A stretch of DNA of 64,000 nt from Tubulanus polymorphus (GCF_964204645.1 NC_134027.1:11892485-11956484), one strand, 5' to 3'; counted from the first letter of the stretch, positions 26,401-37,035 are shown. The notes: generated from the letters alone by a model not told the origin. Made by a program: numbers and translations.

Positions 26401-29400
26401 AATATCGGCTGCCCCTACCAGAGTGGATGTCATTGCTGATAATTGCTCTGAAATATATTGTTGAAAGCCTTGAATGCTACTTCGCCAGCCACAATGTCTT
26501 ACACTTGCAGCCCCTTTAAAAATTTCAGCATATGGAAAACACAGATGCTCTGATTGATGATCAGAGGGGAAAAAGTCCACTCACCCTTGAATCCTCATCC
26601 AGAAATACACGAGTGTAATACAACTGGTCAAAATTATCTTCGATCGGCGAGTGAGTGACGATTCTATAAATAGTCGCCGCGTATCCAATAAACCCTTGAA
26701 ATACATAACAGTGAAAATATCAAACCTACGAAAATTAAACCATGCAATCTCAGTTTATGTCAGTGAAGACTGACAATGATGAGATTTAGGTAAAATCACA
26801 AAAAAAGATAAGAACAAACAAAATACTTCATCAATCGGGGATTTCTATTCTATTTTACGGTACTTACCTCCCGAATTGAGATACCTCTTTTCATTGTGTT
26901 GTACAGCTGGGTAACGAGACTAAAATAAAAACAGTCGAAAATTCGCATGAAACACTCATAACGGTTTATTTTTTAAAACAAATCAGCTTGTAGGCTACTA
27001 AACAAAACTACTGATATTTCTAATATCAATGTGCTGTACTAAACAAAACTACTGATATTTCTAATATCAATGTGCTGTACTGAACAAAATTACTGATATT
27101 TCTAATATCAATATGCTGTACTGAACAAAACTACTGATATTTCTAATATCAATGTGCTTTACTGAACAAAACTACTGATATTTCTAATATCAATGTGCTG
27201 TACTAAACAAAACTACTGATATTTCTAATATCAATGTGCTGTAATGAACAAAATTACTGATATTTCTAATATCAATATGCTGTACTGAACAAAACTACTG
27301 ATATTTCTAATATCAATGTGCTTTACTGAACAAAACTACTGATATTTCTAATAACAGTATGCTGTACTGAACAAAACTACTGGTATTTCTATTATCAATG
27401 TGCTGTACTGAACAAAACTACTGGTATTTCTATTATCAATGTACTGTACGGAACAAAACTATTGATATTTCTAATATCAATGTGCTGTACTGAACAAAAT
27501 TACTGATATTTCTAATAACAATATGCTGTACTGAACAAAACTACTGATATTTCTAATATCAATGTGCTGTACTGAACAAAACTACTGATATTTCTAATAA
27601 CAATATGCTGTACTGAACAAAACTACTGGTATTTCTATTATCAATGTGCTGTACTGAACAAAACTATTGATACTTCTAATATCAATGTGCTGTACTGAAC
27701 AAAATTACTGATATTTCTAATATCAATATGCTGTACTGAACAGAACTACTGATATTTCTAACATCAATATGCTGTACTGAACAAAACTATTGATATTTCT
27801 AATATCAATGTGCTGTACTGAACAAAATTACTGATATTTCTAATATCAATATGCTGTACTGAACAAAACTACTGATATTTCTAATATCAATGTGCTGTAC
27901 TGAACAAAACTACTGATATATCTAATATCAATGTGCTGTACTGAACTAAACTACTGATATTTCTAATAACAATATGCTGTACTGAACAAAACTACTGATA
28001 TTTCTAATATCAATGTGCTTTACTGAACAAAACTACTGATATTTCTAATAACAATATGCTGTACTGTACAAAACTACTGATATTTCTAATATCAATGTGC
28101 TTTACTGAACAAAACTACTGGTATTTCTATTATCAATGTGCTGTACTGAACAAAACTATTGATATTTCTAATATCAATGTGCTTTACTGAAAGAAACTAT
28201 TGATATTTCAATGTGCTGTACTGAACAAAATTGCTGATATTTCAAATATGAAGTACATTTGTCCTGATATTCAAATCAAATATCGATGTCCCCTTTTGAG
28301 CAAACTAACTGACCTTCAGACTTCGATCAGGCCAACAGAAATCTTCAGCGCCAAAAACAGCTTTCGCATCCATTTTTGCGAATAGTTCCTTGATTTTTTC
28401 GGCTGTTTGGGTAAACACAAGGTCGTAACTGAAATTCAAATTTCCACTGCGGTTCTCTTTATCCCTGGTTTCAGAAAAAAATTTTACTCGAGGGGGGATT
28501 TTTATGGAAGCCCCTAGGGTGACATAAGAGATAATCCCTTCACAATTTCGACTTATTATGTTGAATTTCTAGTTAATTATGTCAAATTTTGTGTTATTTT
28601 CATGTAGACTTAATATCTCGAAATTTGACATAAAAATAACTCGAAATCTGACATATTTCTCGAATTTCGACTTAATAAGTCGAAATTGTGGAAAGATTAC
28701 ATCGTATGTCACCAAGGGGCTTCTGTAGATTTTCCACCCTAAAAGTCTTAAATTCAAAATTCATACCATAATACCTTATCAAACAAAGCTGCTGCACAAT
28801 GCGACATTCATCGTGACATAATGATATTATAATTTTGCCGTTTCAAATTTGAGAATGCACAAGTTTGCACAATTCGTTACAAATCTCTGAACCCCACACT
28901 AAGCAATTTTCCATCGCGAACAGAAAGACTTTTTATCGTCGACAATTTTTGTTTAAATCACCGACAATCGCCCTCCGGTTGCCTACATGGCGTACTAGAT
29001 GATTTTTGTGGCCGATCGCAGGCCATTGTCGTGCCTCGAGTTGTTGGGGACACTTCACTTCATAACGCTGCCATTTAGTCAATCGCACACTCTATCCGGG
29101 CGCTGATTAGCTGGTTTTCATGAATTCAATGCCACTCGTCGCTAGTAGCCACACTATACGTGACTGACGGTGATTTGCTGCCAATCTAGCAGGCGATAGA
29201 TATCGTAGTGAATTTATCACTCGCGACAAAAATCACCAAGAAATCATTGAGAGTACGCTGGGCTTAAGACATTTTGTTTTGTTTCCAATCTATCATCCTC
29301 CATTCGAGAAAATATTTGGTCGAATAAGCGTTTTTTTTGGGGGGGGGCAGGAGGGACACCAGATACACAAACCTGTCGACGAACAAAATCAAGAGATTTT

Positions 29401-30517
29401 CATCATCTTTATACGATTCTAGAGCATCGGACAGAAACCTCACTTTCCGTCCACTTCCGCGCCCCTCAACATTACCACCTACCCAGTTCGTACCCATACC
29501 TAGAACCTGCAAAACAAAGTAGGCAACGAATTTTGAGTTTACATAAGACGAATATGAAATGAACAACAGGACACACAAAGACACTGTCTCTAGGAGATGC
29601 CTACATTGACATTATAATCATATTTTCGAGCGGATCTCATAAATCGTTGAAATCCATCTGTATTGTCAGTGGCCACAGTAAACACGATAAGATCTGAAAT
29701 CAAAAGCGATACGGTGAAAATAGCGACAATAGGAAAAGTGGATTATTTACTGACGTATCATTAGGCCTATCGTAGTAAACGTTGTTATGCCAGATTCTAT
29801 ATAATAATAGGCCTAGGGCTTACTCAAAGGCGGATTTAAGGAGGTCCCCTTCAAATTCAAATGTACCCTCTTTCAAAGACTGGAAAAATATTTCTTGCAG
29901 AGAAAATTTCAAAAAATTTTCCTGTTTCGCTCCCAGCAGGTGTGGTGCCGTGGTGGGTCTGTAAGGGACACTCAATCAAAAAATCAAACGAAATTTACCC
30001 ACAGGGGCTCGTATCAGAGTTGTAGGTAATGTAAAAACGATAATCTGTTAATCGAATGTGTTATTTTTATACATACTATATACATTGGACTAACAGATTA
30101 TCGTTTTTACATTACCTACAACTCTACGAGCCCCTGTGAATTTACCAACCAAATAAATAACAGGGACAATCCCTATTTTAAGATAAAATTAAAAAAAGGC
30201 ACTAGACCACCGAGCTCACCGAAAACCCAACCGAATGTTTTAACTATATATAGCACTCAACCTTACCCTAACCCTATATCCAGGGGTTAAACGGACCCTA
30301 ACCCTCTGGTAAAATATCCACTTTTCGTTTCTCATACCCAATCATGCGGCAATAATAATGATGATGTTTTGTTCAATCTGAATCATGTCATTTTAGGTTC
30401 AATAATTTAAGTCATTATCAACTCAAACCGACCTCCATCTTCTTCATTTTTAGAAGCTGAAAACTGCAAACAACAAATTGTCATCAAAATTATTGTCTCA
30501 ATCACTCTCAACATCAT
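17438..30517 (-). CDS. PLOD: Procollagen-lysine 2-oxoglutarate 5-dioxygenase (lysyl hydroxylase), complete, 20 exons
   Basis: Exons: 30517-30433, 29693-29605, 29506-29373, 28428-28314, 26919-26868, 26694-26585, 26298-26235, 26140-26043, 25156-25055, 24636-24505, 24189-24080, 23539-23438, 23345-23220, 22135-22003, 21103-20990, 19869-19801, 19339-19235, 19166-19020, 18636-18508, 17593-17438. All are GT-AG, phases join, total 724 codons (723 residues; vertebrate PLODs are 727-738). The enzyme hydroxylates collagen lysines in the ER lumen using Fe(II), 2-oxoglutarate and O2. Seen: signal peptide (residues 1-21); N-terminal glycosyltransferase-like domain with DSYD (D102, D105) and FCWP (C134); central accessory domain; C-terminal dioxygenase with Fe ligands H652, D654 (PHHDSS) and H704 (HYHEG) and 2-oxoglutarate arginine R714, ending in SFIDP. 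DSYD and the FCWP cysteine resemble the multifunctional vertebrate PLOD3, so collagen glycosyltransferase activity is possible (inference). The start is the first ATG of the signal peptide; a second ATG follows directly. Confidence 0.98.
18064..18207. mobile_element. GGAAGCCCCTAGG-family MITE with 8-bp target duplication
   Basis: The element 18072-18199 runs ACGGAAGCCCCTAGGTGACA to its exact reverse complement. It is flanked by the direct repeat ACTTTACT (18064-18071 and 18200-18207). An 8-bp duplication is typical of hAT-type insertion. Related sequences are at 18249-18343 and 28503-28731. It lies in the last PLOD intron. Confidence 0.88.
18249..18343. mobile_element. Half copy of the GGAAGCCCCTAGG-family MITE
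   Basis: It repeats the inner AATTCGACTTA stretches and the arm GTGAAAAAGTTTTCTCGTAT followed by GTCACC, but stops before the terminal GGGGCTTCCGT. It is only 40 bases from the intact copy, so it may be a truncated neighbour insertion. Confidence 0.6.
20333..20614. mobile_element. piggyBac-type MITE, copy 2 (PLOD intron)
   Basis: It is bounded by TTAA at 20333-20336 and 20611-20614 with CCCTTTCAGTGC and GCACTGAAAGGG inside. Relative to 13432-13727 the interior is reversed: the block 'ccctagtgctgga' is at the left here and its counterpart at the right there. It has the same CACCGC(A/T)GTGCGGTGT-type palindromes. No transposase. Confidence 0.88.
27000..28240 (+). repeat. 41-bp minisatellite, about 30 copies, in a PLOD intron
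   Basis: The unit is about 41 bases and starts AACAAAACTACTGATATTTC. Each unit contains GATATTTCTAATATC, an inverted repeat with 6-base arms and a 3-base loop, so the array could form a row of small hairpins. Units vary at fixed sites (AAACT/AAATT, AATGTG/AATATG, AATATC/AATAAC, GATATT/GGTATT). Variants recur in blocks, which suggests multi-unit duplication. The last units (after 28190) decay. It fills most of the intron between exons ending at 28314 and starting at 26919. There are no unique spacers. Confidence 0.93.
28503..28731. mobile_element. GGAAGCCCCTAGG-family MITE, second copy
   Basis: It begins GGAAGCCCCTAGGGTGACAT and ends in CACCAAGGGGCTTC, with internal AATTTCGACTTA inverted stretches. 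It is older than 18072-18199, and I see no clean target duplication. Confidence 0.75.
29921..30180 (+). repeat. 'taagggacac' dispersed repeat, copy 2, split by a nested MITE
   Basis: Bases 29921-29999 and 30139-30180 together match the uninterrupted copy at 42284-42430 (reverse strand). The gap is filled by the MITE 30000-30138, and AATTTACC is duplicated at the join. It sits in PLOD intron 1. Confidence 0.85.
30000..30138. mobile_element. CACAGGGGCTCGTA-family MITE, 139 bp, 8-bp target duplication
   Basis: CACAGGGGCTCGTA at the left is mirrored by TACGAGCCCCTGTG at the right, and the palindrome continues inward through GTTGTAGGTAATGTAAAAAC. The flanking direct repeat AATTTACC is at 29992-29999 and 30139-30146. 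The matching sequence at 42330 lacks the insertion, which confirms the ends. hAT-type by duplication length. Confidence 0.93.
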
Positions 30518-30704
30518 GACAAGAGTTGTATTAACAAGAAAAGTTACAATCACAGAAAAGTTTTGCTCATTTCCCGGTTTTACGGGGACCGGGTGCTCGA
30601 CGCTTGACTCCAGAACCAGGTTTTACCCAGAATTGTTTTATTGTTTCCGAGTTCGAATCCCAGAGAACGGGATTAAATAACCGCAAGGATCTAGAAATTG
30701 ATAC

Positions 30705-31004
30705 AAACAAGTGAGGCCCATTCGTTAATTCCACAGGGGCTCGTATGAGAGTTGTAGGTAGTGTAAAAATAATAATCTGTTAATCCAATATCTATGATAA
30801 AATAATTGTTCTATATACTACTGATAGATTAGGCCTATCTTTTACAAGTGAGGCCCATTCGCTAATTCCACAGGGGCTCGTATCAGAGTTGTAGGTAGTG
30901 TAAAAACAATAATCTGTTAATCCAATATCTATGATAAAATGATTGTTCTAAATACTATTGATAGATTATCTTTTACAACTCGGTTACGAGCCCCTGTGTG
31001 GTTA
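30705..31004 (+). mobile_element. CACAGGGGCTCGTA-family MITE with an internal tandem duplication
   Basis: A unit of about 139 bases, from AAGTGAGGCCCATTCG through CACAGGGGCTCGTA to ATAGATTA, occurs twice in a row (about 30705-30844 and 30845-30980). The single right end, GAGCCCCTGTG, is at about 30999. Flanks GTTAATTC on the left and GGTTAATTCG on the right suggest an 8-bp duplication. It looks like one insertion whose left part plus flank was duplicated. Confidence 0.75.
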
Positions 31005-31321
31005 ATTCGTTTTTAGGCTCAATGTTGTCTGGTCAGTATAGAGGCTTCACTAAATAAGCGTTTTAGTGTTAAATACTTTAGGCCTTAAAGTTCACAGAGC
31101 CGGTGGCGCGGATAGATCTAATAGTCAAAATTCGGTAAAAATGCCAAAGCCTCTAGAAGTAAAGACGCGTATATATGTTAAATCATTAAAATTAAGTAGA
31201 ATTTATAAATGCATTTGATAGTGCTGTTAAAAAGAGTTTTCGGAATAAAAAGTTAATTGATTGTATACGTTGTTATTTAGGCAATTTTGAGACGAGAAAA
31301 TCCACAATATCCGTGTATGAT

Positions 31322-31500
31322 AAAAACGAGAGAAATCCCACGATAAATTCAGCCAAAAATAAAAAGTTTATAATGAAATGATTATATTTCGAGCAACGGC
31401 TAAATGCTTTTAGCCATCATCAGTAAGCCCGAAACGGCGTTGCGTCGCATGATAGAACTTTTCATTTTTGGCTGAATTTATTGTGGGATTTCTCTCTCGT
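31322..31500. mobile_element. Inverted-repeat element with about 30-base arms
   Basis: GAGAGAAATCCCACGATAAA at the left pairs with the reverse of TTTATTGTGGGATTTCTCTC at the right, and the arms extend through ATTCAGCCAAAAAT. The interior (about 110 bases) has no open frame. MITE-like; family unknown. Confidence 0.75.
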
Positions 31501-31617
31501 TGTGATTTATATTCCTTCGATAATAACCATTTTTAGATTGTTTTGAGATATCATTCAACCAAATTCTCATCATGTGCCTGGAATGCGTTTTATTATGTTG
31601 CGCAACTTACTGAAAAT

Positions 31618-31845
31618 TAACATCGAAATCATGTTATTTCCTCATATTTTCATATCATGTGATGCTTTTCCTGTCGTATTGCATATTCTTTGACGAAGGT
31701 TGAACTGTCTTCCAATTCTGATCAACATCGAAATCATGTTATTTCTAGCCCATATATTTTCATATCATGTTTTTGTAATTAATGCTTTTCCTGTCGAATT
31801 GCATATTCTTTGACGAGGACTCTGTTGATTCAACTGTCCTCAAAT
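31618..31845 (+). repeat. Tandem duplication, about 110 bp unit
   Basis: ACATCGAAATCATGTTATTT, ATGCTTTTCCTGTCG and ATTGCATATTCTTTGACGA occur twice in the same order (starting near 31619 and 31727). The copies differ by small indels. Confidence 0.75.
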
Positions 31846-32742
31846 TCTGATCCATGTAGCTCCTTCCTCGGACACCATCGCTAAATCCTCGACGACCACT
31901 CCGATAATCCCAACTCTAACAGCACTTAAGGTTTGCCATGAATTATCCAGACCGGTCTGGAGAATGAATTTGTGAGGCACGACTCTACTGGTCAAGCATT
32001 TAAACGAAACCGCGCAACTAATTTTTCTTCCCTGTACAAAGAAGCTGAAATACTTAGAAGGTGATAGATGGCGCGTTGGTATTATGATTATTCTCTATGA
32101 AAATACGAGTCACCGGTGACTGTGTACCGCGTAGCGAATCTGTGGTACGAAAGTCACCGGGCGTACCCGGTAGCACGTAACGAAAGGGTTAAACGCGAGA
32201 ACGACAACGATGATTGTACGTACCAAAAGTAGAAGAGAATATTTTTTTCCAGCATGAACCCTTATGTCTCAACTATGCTCTTGATTGAGTTCAATTCGGA
32301 AAGAAATGAGAAAGGTAAGCAACATCTACACGCATGGAATCTTAAAACTTGTTTTTGTTTTTGTGTTTAAACTTCATTAATGGTCAACGTACCGGTAGGA
32401 GGCTATATTCAGCGAGTTTAATGTATGTACTGCATATGCGAGTTATTCTGTTACTTTTGGATGACAAATATATAATATACTTTTAATCATGAAAATGTAT
32501 ATTATTCAGTTATCCATTCCCAGTATATCAAAACTCGAGTTGACCAGTCACGATAGGTAACAGTGAATTCAAGATCAAAATTCTTTATTCTTCCTCTCAA
32601 AACAACAAAACTTTTCATTTGCATATCATACAATGCCTCCGGGAAAGGCCGCTGGGTTTATTTATCCCTTGCCAAACAAATTCCCAAAAGATGGTCTACT
32701 CAGTCTTCTTGTTTTCCAGAAATAAAAGATGTGTAAAGCGGT

Positions 32743-34186
32743 CATACTAAACACCGTCAGGAGCCGTCAGACACCGTCCTAGAACCGCCAGAAACCGTGT
32801 CAGACACCGTCAGGAAGACCGTCAGACACGTCCTAGAACCGCCAGAAACCGTGCCAGACACCGTCAGGAAGACCGTCAGACACCGTCATGAAGAGTGAAT
32901 CTTGAAGGCAGAAAAGGAAAGCAAATTTGAAACGACTCTTGAAAATACTAAAATGTTGTTTATTCACAATTTGAGAAATCAACTCAAGCTTATACATTAA
33001 GAGTACGCCGAAATTAAAATAAAGGCAAAATTTAAAATAACAATATACAAATACACTACACAGGGTAAATGACTGACAAAATTGATATTTACATGAATAG
33101 GAAACGCAATCCCTGGTAAACAATTTATTCCGGCCCATTTATTCAACTTTTAAAAGGCAAAATAATCTAATGAAAAAAAGAAACTTTATTATAAATTTAT
33201 ACAAGGTAAATGACTGACAAAATTGATATTTACATGAATAGGAAACGCAATTTATTCAACTTTTTCGAACTGTAATGTACATTGAAATCAAGGCAAAGTA
33301 ATCGATCTTATTTTAGAATAATTATACATTGATACAAATATAAGATTTTATACAAAATAAACAAATGAAAAATTAACTAGAAAATTAAATTTATATATAC
33401 TAGTTGATACAAATATCCATGAAAATTGATATGGCAATAAGAATGTATGTGTCAAGTTATGTTTTTTTTAAATTGTAATTGATCTCGTCGCTTCTTGGCA
33501 ACATTACTTGGCGTAAATACGGCAGGTGCCTTTTTCCGTCTGGTTGGTTTTTTGTCACTCATGGTTATCCTTTCATTCCTCACAACTTCGTTCTATCAAG
33601 AATCTCACCACAATAAAATTGGAATCACCCGTCGCGATAGAGAGATAACAAAATATGACGTGCTGAAGAATCATTTGTTGGTTTTTATGTGTTAATTGTG
33701 AATAGGATTAGTGACCCGTGGCAATATGATATGTAGTGTATCTAAAAACCCCAATAATTAAGTAGGGGGTCTTATAGCTCGAAATAAAAGCATAGTTCAT
33801 TAGTGCGTTGTGCATCAGGCGTGTCTGTTAGGGGTTAGGGAACATGGAACAGACCCAGTTTGCAATTTATTAATCACTTTGTTGTCATTTCGAAGTAATA
33901 ACAATTTGGCAAAATAAAGTGATTGTTAGATTTAGAAACAAAATCGGAAAAAGCTTATTGTCGAGTTTACAAAGGAAAACTCGTGTTATATGAAAAAATT
34001 TATTTCCAAATTCAATTTGCACAGTAGGGCTCATTTAGTGTTGATTTTAATATAAAATATTCAATTTTAGAATTCACAATCATTGTTTTTTATTTCCTGA
34101 CGGTCTTCCTGACGGTGTCTGACGGTGTCTGATGGTTCCTGACGGTTCCTGGCAGTTCCTGGCGGTGTCTGACGGTGTTTAGTATG
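32743..34186. mobile_element. 1.44-kb DNA transposon with repeat-built terminal inverted repeats
   Basis: The ends are CATACTAAACACCGTCAG and its exact reverse complement. Behind each end the arms are built of tandem 9-12 base units such as CCGTCAGACA and CCGTCAGGAA (32751-32890; mirrored 34098-34178). The trinucleotide GGT directly flanks both ends (32740-32742, 34187-34189), a possible 3-bp target duplication. The interior has a direct repeat (AAATGACTGACAAAATTGAT at about 33066 and 33210) and one small basic open frame on the minus strand. No transposase domain is recognised, so it is probably non-autonomous. Confidence 0.75.
33452..33562 (-). CDS. Small basic open frame inside the 1.44-kb transposon
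   Basis: A 36-residue frame starts MSDKKPTRRKKAPAVF and continues with a Lys/Arg-rich TPSNVAKKRRDQ stretch before its stop. The high Lys/Arg content would suit DNA binding or nuclear localisation. I do not recognise it. It could be the first exon or a leftover of the element's transposase, or chance. No good splice donor follows. Confidence 0.2.
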   Translation of the reverse strand: MSDKKPTRRKKAPAVFTPSNVAKKRRDQLQFKKNIT

Positions 34187-34326
34187 GGTTTATTATCCCT
34201 GGTAAACAATTTATTGAACGTAAAAGTTAGTGCCATTTTTAAATACATCCGGATGAAAGAAGGCTGCAGTTGTGCAGCGTTTAACCAACGAGCAATTTCA
34301 TTGTTGAGATCGTAGGTTTAACTTAC

Positions 34327-34716
34327 CGTAGACATGCGTTGTAAGCGATTTTGCAGCAAACACCCTATAAAAGTAAATTTCTCGAAATCATTGAAAGCAA
34401 AGAAAACATAAACATCCGGATGTTAATTAAATTCGATTCGAAGGTTACTTAGCGAGTTTCCAGATACTGACCCTTGCACCCGGAACTCCGTGTCTAAAAT
34501 TAATCACATACATATCTTATTTTTATGAATAAATTCTTCAAAATAACTTCATCAATGAACGGAGCTATATACACAGTTTTCTTGCCTCAGTTTTCTGAAA
34601 CTTTTCGATTCGTTTTCAGCAATGTTGTTGAAATTCGCAAAACGCCAAACCCAACCTTGAACCATAGATGTGCAAATAAGCATCGTTAAACAAATCAACA
34701 AGACGCATTTATTCAT
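34327..34716 (-). CDS. Candidate small secreted protein, 5' coding exons only
   Basis: Exon 1 (34716-34575) starts MNKCVLLICLTMLICTSMVQ, a textbook signal peptide, followed by a WVWRF stretch and a polar segment. Two further short exons join in frame: 34493-34472 (22 bases, TTTTAG acceptor, GTCAGT donor) and 34364-34327 (38 bases, TATAG acceptor, GTAAGT donor), giving about 67 residues so far. A CGCAG acceptor at 34738 and a CAG/GTAAGC donor at 34910 suggest an upstream non-coding exon. The exon 1 donor (GTGTAT) is weak; without splicing the frame stops after 54 residues. I could not find the rest of the gene; the transposon at 32743-34186 may sit in its next intron. I do not recognise the family. 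Confidence 0.4.
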
Positions 34717-34989
34717 GATGTCGGAGGTGTTCAAAATCTGCGAAAATAACCAGAAACCTATAAATCATTTATCTATAACATTTCCGATTGCCCTAAAATG
34801 CAAGATTCAAATCTTTGTGAAAGCCTTGGTTTTCCGAAACAGACGCCTGGATTGGACCCGGACTACGCAACTGTAACCATGAGCTGCATATTTCATTATC
34901 ATAAGCTTACCTGTTGGTGAGTTTTATTCTAAAAGACTCCAGCCGACAGACTGTTTTGGGCGAGAATGAAGCTCCGATTTAATATAGTT

Positions 34990-36570
34990 TGTAACAGAAG
35001 TAAATCGCGAACAAAGACTATCTATTTACTAAATTGCAGGAAAGTCGGTAAACTGTTAGGTAAATTGACGCCGAAATATGAGGGCTGTTTCCCGAGAGCG
35101 TCTGTTGTGACGTGCGGGCCATGGCAATTGAATTTTGAAATAGATATGGAATTCATACTAAACGTAAAGAACCGCCATTCATAATTTCTGCTATACGGTA
35201 ATGATACGCCGGTCACAATCCTCTCCTTAGTCGTATATTAATGAAAGCGATGATCGGTCCGCGCACAAACCTAAGTAAAAACTAAAATACCGGAAATTCG
35301 AATGAATATAGCGAAGATAAAGCGAATTTATTTACCTTAATATTTGAACTGAGAACGCAATCCAAATCCTAGCTCTCAAAATTGATCCCTTGCCTACACT
35401 CCTGGGTCCAGTTCCACAATTGTGAGTTAAGATTTGACTCTGAGTTAACTCATTGAAAATGAACTAACTTTAACTCAGAGTTAACTCTAACTCACAACTG
35501 TGGAACTGGGTCCTGTTGGTTACAAACTCCCTAAACAATATCACCTCCCAATCGATCTCTAACGAGTGTCTAACGAGTGTCCTTTTGAGTGTCTATCGAG
35601 TGACTGCTCTCCCAAGACTGCGGGTCCCTTTTATAGAAAGAATTGGCATTCTTAAAATACCGACTCTCCCACTCGACTTTTGGCAAGGAGCAGCAACCTA
35701 ACTGTCATGACTGTTTTGGTCATGTGGAATTTAGCCTTAATGATTCGCTGATCTAAAATTATTTTCAAAACTGATTGGCTGAACTAACTTTTTCCTTCCA
35801 ACCCTCCTGCCATGACGCGGAATGATTTACTCACTCCTTGCTTATCATCGTTGAGAGAACAGCTATTCTTTGCGAATTACCAACAGACGAATACAACAAG
35901 AGAAACTTTAGAGTTTAACATTTAACACAAATTAATTTTCCTAAAACTTTAGCGATTATAGAGACTTTGTTCTTAATTAACATCCAGAATACTCAAATTA
36001 AATATATTTTCATATTAAATATATATAACTTTAGTATTCGTCTCAAATAACAGAACCACTGATTATTTCTTTTTTGAATTATTATAGATACTTTTGATTT
36101 GGAACTTCATTATGATCCATTATCTTTCTTAAAATCATTCTATAACTGTTATACTAAATAAATTCGATTACAATACGGGATAAAGCAAAACAACAATGTA
36201 TCCACATACTTCCGTTTATCTTTTTATAGAAAGTAGTCATCATGAAGTAACAGCGTGATCGTTCCACCAGCCACATAAATTATGCAACCCATTGTTCCGA
36301 CCAAATACGGTTCCGTCTATTCTTAAGTTTATAAAAAGATTTCTGAATGTTTGCCAGATATCGCAGCAAAAGAACCGAGAAAGAATTATTTTTACACCAG
36401 GCTGATTTATGGTCAGCGCTGATAGATCAAAGCACCAAACAACAACCTGCTTACTACATCTTACTACGTTTGTTGTCTGAAACAATTAATAACCACCAAC
36501 GCATACAGGAAATCAACATTACAAACATTTTCTAGCTACTACGAAATCTTGCTGCGGATCAGTATCAAGA
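34990..36570. other. Intergenic, AT-rich; nothing recognised but one MITE
   Basis: Apart from the palindromic MITE at 35401-35514, I see no gene. Short open frames on both strands (for example 36240-36485 minus) have no matching splice sites or known motifs. Confidence 0.5.
35401..35514. mobile_element. 'CCAGTTCCAC' palindromic MITE, copy 2
   Basis: GTCCAGTTCCACAATTGTGA at the left is mirrored by TCACAACTGTGGAACTGG at the right, and the centre is GAGTTAACTC repeated in both directions. The whole element is one near-perfect hairpin. The same family is at 37036-37150 and, worn, at 8236-8345. Confidence 0.8.
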
Positions 36571-37035
36571 CTTAAACAGTACATAGTTTCGCGCAGCGTA
36601 GGCATTTTAAACAAAACGACAAAATTAGCGCTTTATTCGACAAAATGAACGGTGTATTACAACGCTTCAGAGCGTGTTGCATAGAAGCTTCCTGAGTATG
36701 ATGTCATCAATGTGGGCGCGTAACCGCGAACGTCCCGTTGCTAGGGCGGTTATTACGGACTATTCTCGCGATTGGATAATTATATTTGAAAAAAATTGAC
36801 ACGAAATTATTATGCGCGCGTGTTGTAAAAATGCTTTTTATAGAATTTTAATTTTTTTCCTAACCCCCCACATGGCCCCTTTAATCATCTCCTTTAGATT
36901 ACGAAATGAAGGTCACTAGAACCAGCGGAAATCAACACTAGAGAACATGGTATGTATGCCCGACTCTATATAGAAAATAGTGAAATAATTTGTGAAGAAA
37001 GTATCAACTTTATCAGAATCAAATCATTCACAGCC

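Larger units (their letters stand above)
30518..34326. other. Repeat-rich region upstream of PLOD
   Basis: No gene recognised between the PLOD start and the candidate secreted-protein exons. It holds CACAGGGGCTCG elements (30705-31004), an inverted-repeat element (31322-31500), a tandem duplication (31618-31845) and a 1.44-kb transposon (32743-34186). About 32105-32190 shows 'caccgg' inverted motifs of unknown origin. Confidence 0.6.

Noticed and set aside
27000-28240. Regular short repeats that could be mistaken for a CRISPR array
   Set aside because: The 41-bp units are directly adjacent with no unique spacers, and the locus is an intron of an animal gene. It is a minisatellite.
32254-32319. 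Plus-strand exon with a TTTTTTTCCAG acceptor, ATG and a GAAAG/GTAAGC donor
   Set aside because: The splice sites are good, but the only matching downstream acceptor gives a stop after five more codons, for a 25-residue product of unknown kind.
36240-36485. Minus-strand frame with a hydrophobic tail near 36250 as a membrane protein exon
   Set aside because: Two overlapping frames look equally open, the acceptor is poor and no upstream exon is found in the array.
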